Origin: Hyphomicrobiaceae bacterium | GTDB lineage: Bacteria > Pseudomonadota > Alphaproteobacteria > Rhizobiales > Hyphomicrobiaceae | Length of the DNA: 7,860 nt | NCBI GenBank assembly: GCA_017353825.1 | Contig: JAFMSC010000184.1 | Coordinates: 1 to 7,860, forward strand | Direction: 5' to 3' | In this document: piece by piece, positions 6,380-7,860 of the stretch | Layout of the letters: each line of letters opens with the position of its first letter | Position numbering within the stretch: the stretch's first letter is position 1 | Notes under the pieces: generated by a model | What the model was told of the DNA's origin: nothing | The model's input: only the letters and a program-made list of their open reading frames with translations | The model's database searches: none | Position numbers and translations under genes: made by a program

Positions 6380-7860
6380 TCAGATCGCGCCAACCGTGGG
6401 TTGGGACGGCACGGACCAGACCCGGATCACGCCGTCCTCGCCGCCGGCGAACAGCCGGCGACCATCGCGGGAGAAGCTCAGCGTCCGCACCGGCCCCCCC
6501 TCGAGAGAGCGCATGACGCGGACCGGGCGCAGGCTACCGATCTTAATGCTGCCGTCGGAGCCGGCGGTGGCCAGTGCGCTGGGCGCGCCCAAGGCGACCG
6601 CCGTCACCCGGCCCTCGTGGGCCTTGAACACTTCTACCGAGGGCAGCCGCAGCCGCAGCGCCGGGTTGGGCCAGACGCGCACCACGCCGTCGCTGCTCCC
6701 CCCGGCCACGAAGCTAGCGTCAGGCGAGATGTCGATGGCGGTGATGTCATCGGTCAGGTGCCGGTAGGTGCGCGCCAGGCGCGGTCCCGGCGCCTTCCAC
6801 ACCCGCACGGTGCCGTCGAAGCCGGTAGAAACGAACAGGCTCCGCGCGTGCGCCGCAGCAATGAGCGGCCCGCCGCCCTCTTGTCCGTCGAGCAGCGCGG
6901 CCGGCGCGCTGAGCGTGCCGACCTCGAACAACGCCACGCGGCCGTCTTGGCTGGCGGCCAGAATGTCCTCGCCGAGGAACGCCACGGAGGTGATGGGCTC
7001 GCTGCCGTGCCTGAGCGTCTCCAGCCGCTCGCCGCGTTCGAGGTCCCATAGGACAATGACGCCGCCATGGTGGCCGACCAGGGCGCGCCGTTGGTCCACC
7101 GCGAGGGCGGTGACGGGTCCCTCGCTCAACTCGATGGTGCGAACCGGCGCGCCTGAGCTGCCGTTCCACAGCCGTACAGTGGCGTCGGCACCGGCCGAGA
7201 CGATCCAGCCATCCTCCTCGGTGCTCGCCACCGCGATGACGGGGCCCTGGTGGCCGATGAGCTGCATCACGGGAGGTACCGGCGCCACCTCGCTCGCTGC
7301 CGAGATTGGACTGCGCGCTGGCGTTCCCAGGACGCCCTCTTGGTAGGCGACCGCAAAACTTGTCACAGTCACGGCAACCGCGACCCTGAACACGGCCAAG
7401 GACCAGCGGCGCGGTGGGAAGCGCGAGAGATGCCTAGGCTTGGCGCGAGAGGCACGCCGGACGGGGAGTGGCACACCCGGCTTGGACCCGGGTTCGGACT
7501 TGGCTGGCGCGCGACGGGGCAGCGCGAGGGCTTTGCCGTGTCGGGCCGCGGGCGGGGTCCTTGGCCGAGCCGTTGGCTTGCCCGCCTTCGCCTTCGGTGC
7601 GCGTGGCGAGAGGGCGGCAGCGCGGCGTTTTTTGAGCGCCTCGATGAAATCGAGGAGCTGGCCCTTGGGCTGAGGCGCGTCGGGCGGCGCAGGCACCAGG
7701 CTGGCGGGAGCAGAAGTCGAGGGAGGGGAGGCGATCCCAAGCGCATCGTTTGTAGGCTGATTGCTTGAAGCAAGGCCGCGCTTGGCCGCGGCTGCCGCCT
7801 TGCGCGCCCGGCTGAGCGAGCGCGTGAGCGGCGGGCGGGGCGCGAGGCGTTCGGGCTTGC
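6380..7860 (-). CDS. Membrane-anchored WD40 beta-propeller protein (5' end outside the window)
   Basis: WD40 propellers are binding platforms rather than enzymes; the partner here is unknown. The frame is open from the TGA at 6380-6382 to the right edge, giving at least 492 codons. The only candidate start inside is a GTG at 7694-7696 with no ribosome binding site, so the true start is probably beyond 7860. Counting from that GTG, the order is: a Lys/Arg/Pro/Ala-rich segment (about 1-98, continued upstream by similar sequence), one membrane helix (about 99-121), a linker, then seven WD40 repeats at about 146-178, 189-219, 228-259, 269-302, 311-344, 357-389 and 398-429. Most blades end VRLW- or VRVW-like. 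Blade 2 keeps the WD pair, blade 3 has Phe for Trp, and blade 6 has Gly for Trp. The basic N-terminus predicts a cytoplasmic N-terminus and an extracytoplasmic propeller (positive-inside rule; inference). The gene converges on the small membrane protein gene. Confidence 0.8.
   Translation of the reverse strand, partial: KPERLAPRPPLTRSLSRARKAAAAAKRGLASSNQPTNDALGIASPPSTSAPASLVPAPPDAPQPKGQLLDFIEALKKRRAAALSPRAPKAKAGKPTARPRTPPAARHGKALALPRRAPAKSEPGSKPGVPLPVRRASRAKPRHLSRFPPRRWSLAVFRVAVAVTVTSFAVAYQEGVLGTPARSPISAASEVAPVPPVMQLIGHQGPVIAVASTEEDGWIVSAGADATVRLWNGSSGAPVRTIELSEGPVTALAVDQRRALVGHHGGVIVLWDLERGERLETLRHGSEPITSVAFLGEDILAASQDGRVALFEVGTLSAPAALLDGQEGGGPLIAAAHARSLFVSTGFDGTVRVWKAPGPRLARTYRHLTDDITAIDISPDASFVAGGSSDGVVRVWPNPALRLRLPSVEVFKAHEGRVTAVALGAPSALATAGSDGSIKIGSLRPVRVMRSLEGGPVRTLSFSRDGRRLFAGGEDGVIRVWSVPSQPTVGAI

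Noticed and set aside
6332..7346. Plus-strand open frames across the WD40 gene
   Set aside because: They are shadows of the minus-strand WD40 repeats, which show seven regularly spaced blades.
1..7860. Defence island, prophage or mobile element
   Set aside because: No integrase, transposase, terminal inverted repeats, tRNA attachment site or CRISPR array was seen, and the nuclease-fold protein has a secretion signal.

Overview
The window is GC-rich, double-stranded bacterial DNA with densely packed genes. It most resembles an alphaproteobacterium, probably of the Hyphomicrobiales (Rhizobiales) type. That placement is an inference from base composition, from the style of the HemD protein, and from a trehalose-6-phosphate-synthase-like enzyme with an N-terminal membrane segment, an arrangement I recall from that group. 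No ribosomal RNA, tRNA, CRISPR array, transposase or phage gene is visible.

Layout from left to right. Positions 1-150 are non-coding and hold a short tandem repeat and hairpins, one of which looks like a terminator for the leftward gene. A leftward hemD (uroporphyrinogen-III synthase, 151-885) follows. It is divergent, across a 277-base spacer, from a large rightward gene (1163-3496). That gene encodes a two-transmembrane, sensor-like N-terminus fused to a GT20 glycosyltransferase of the trehalose-6-phosphate synthase family. Next come a secreted, cysteine-rich staphylococcal-nuclease-fold protein (3662-4267), a major facilitator transporter of the metabolite:proton symporter type (4475-5785), and a 56-residue membrane-anchored protein of unknown function (5995-6165). 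The window closes with a leftward gene whose 5' end lies beyond position 7860. It encodes a membrane-anchored seven-bladed WD40 propeller with a basic Pro/Ala-rich N-terminus.

The genes do not form one evident pathway. Every gap is about 160-280 bases, orientations change, and several gaps contain stem-loops, so these look like mostly independent transcription units. Two partner genes one might expect are not seen: trehalose-6-phosphate phosphatase (otsB) next to the synthase, and hemC next to hemD.

The most notable items are the sensor-fused GT20 enzyme with altered substrate-loop residues, the WD40 protein whose start is outside the window, the nuclease-fold protein that keeps Arg/Glu/Arg but has lost one predicted calcium ligand, and an inverted repeat that could mask the ribosome binding site of the transporter. 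I found no convincing evidence of a wholly new multi-gene system.
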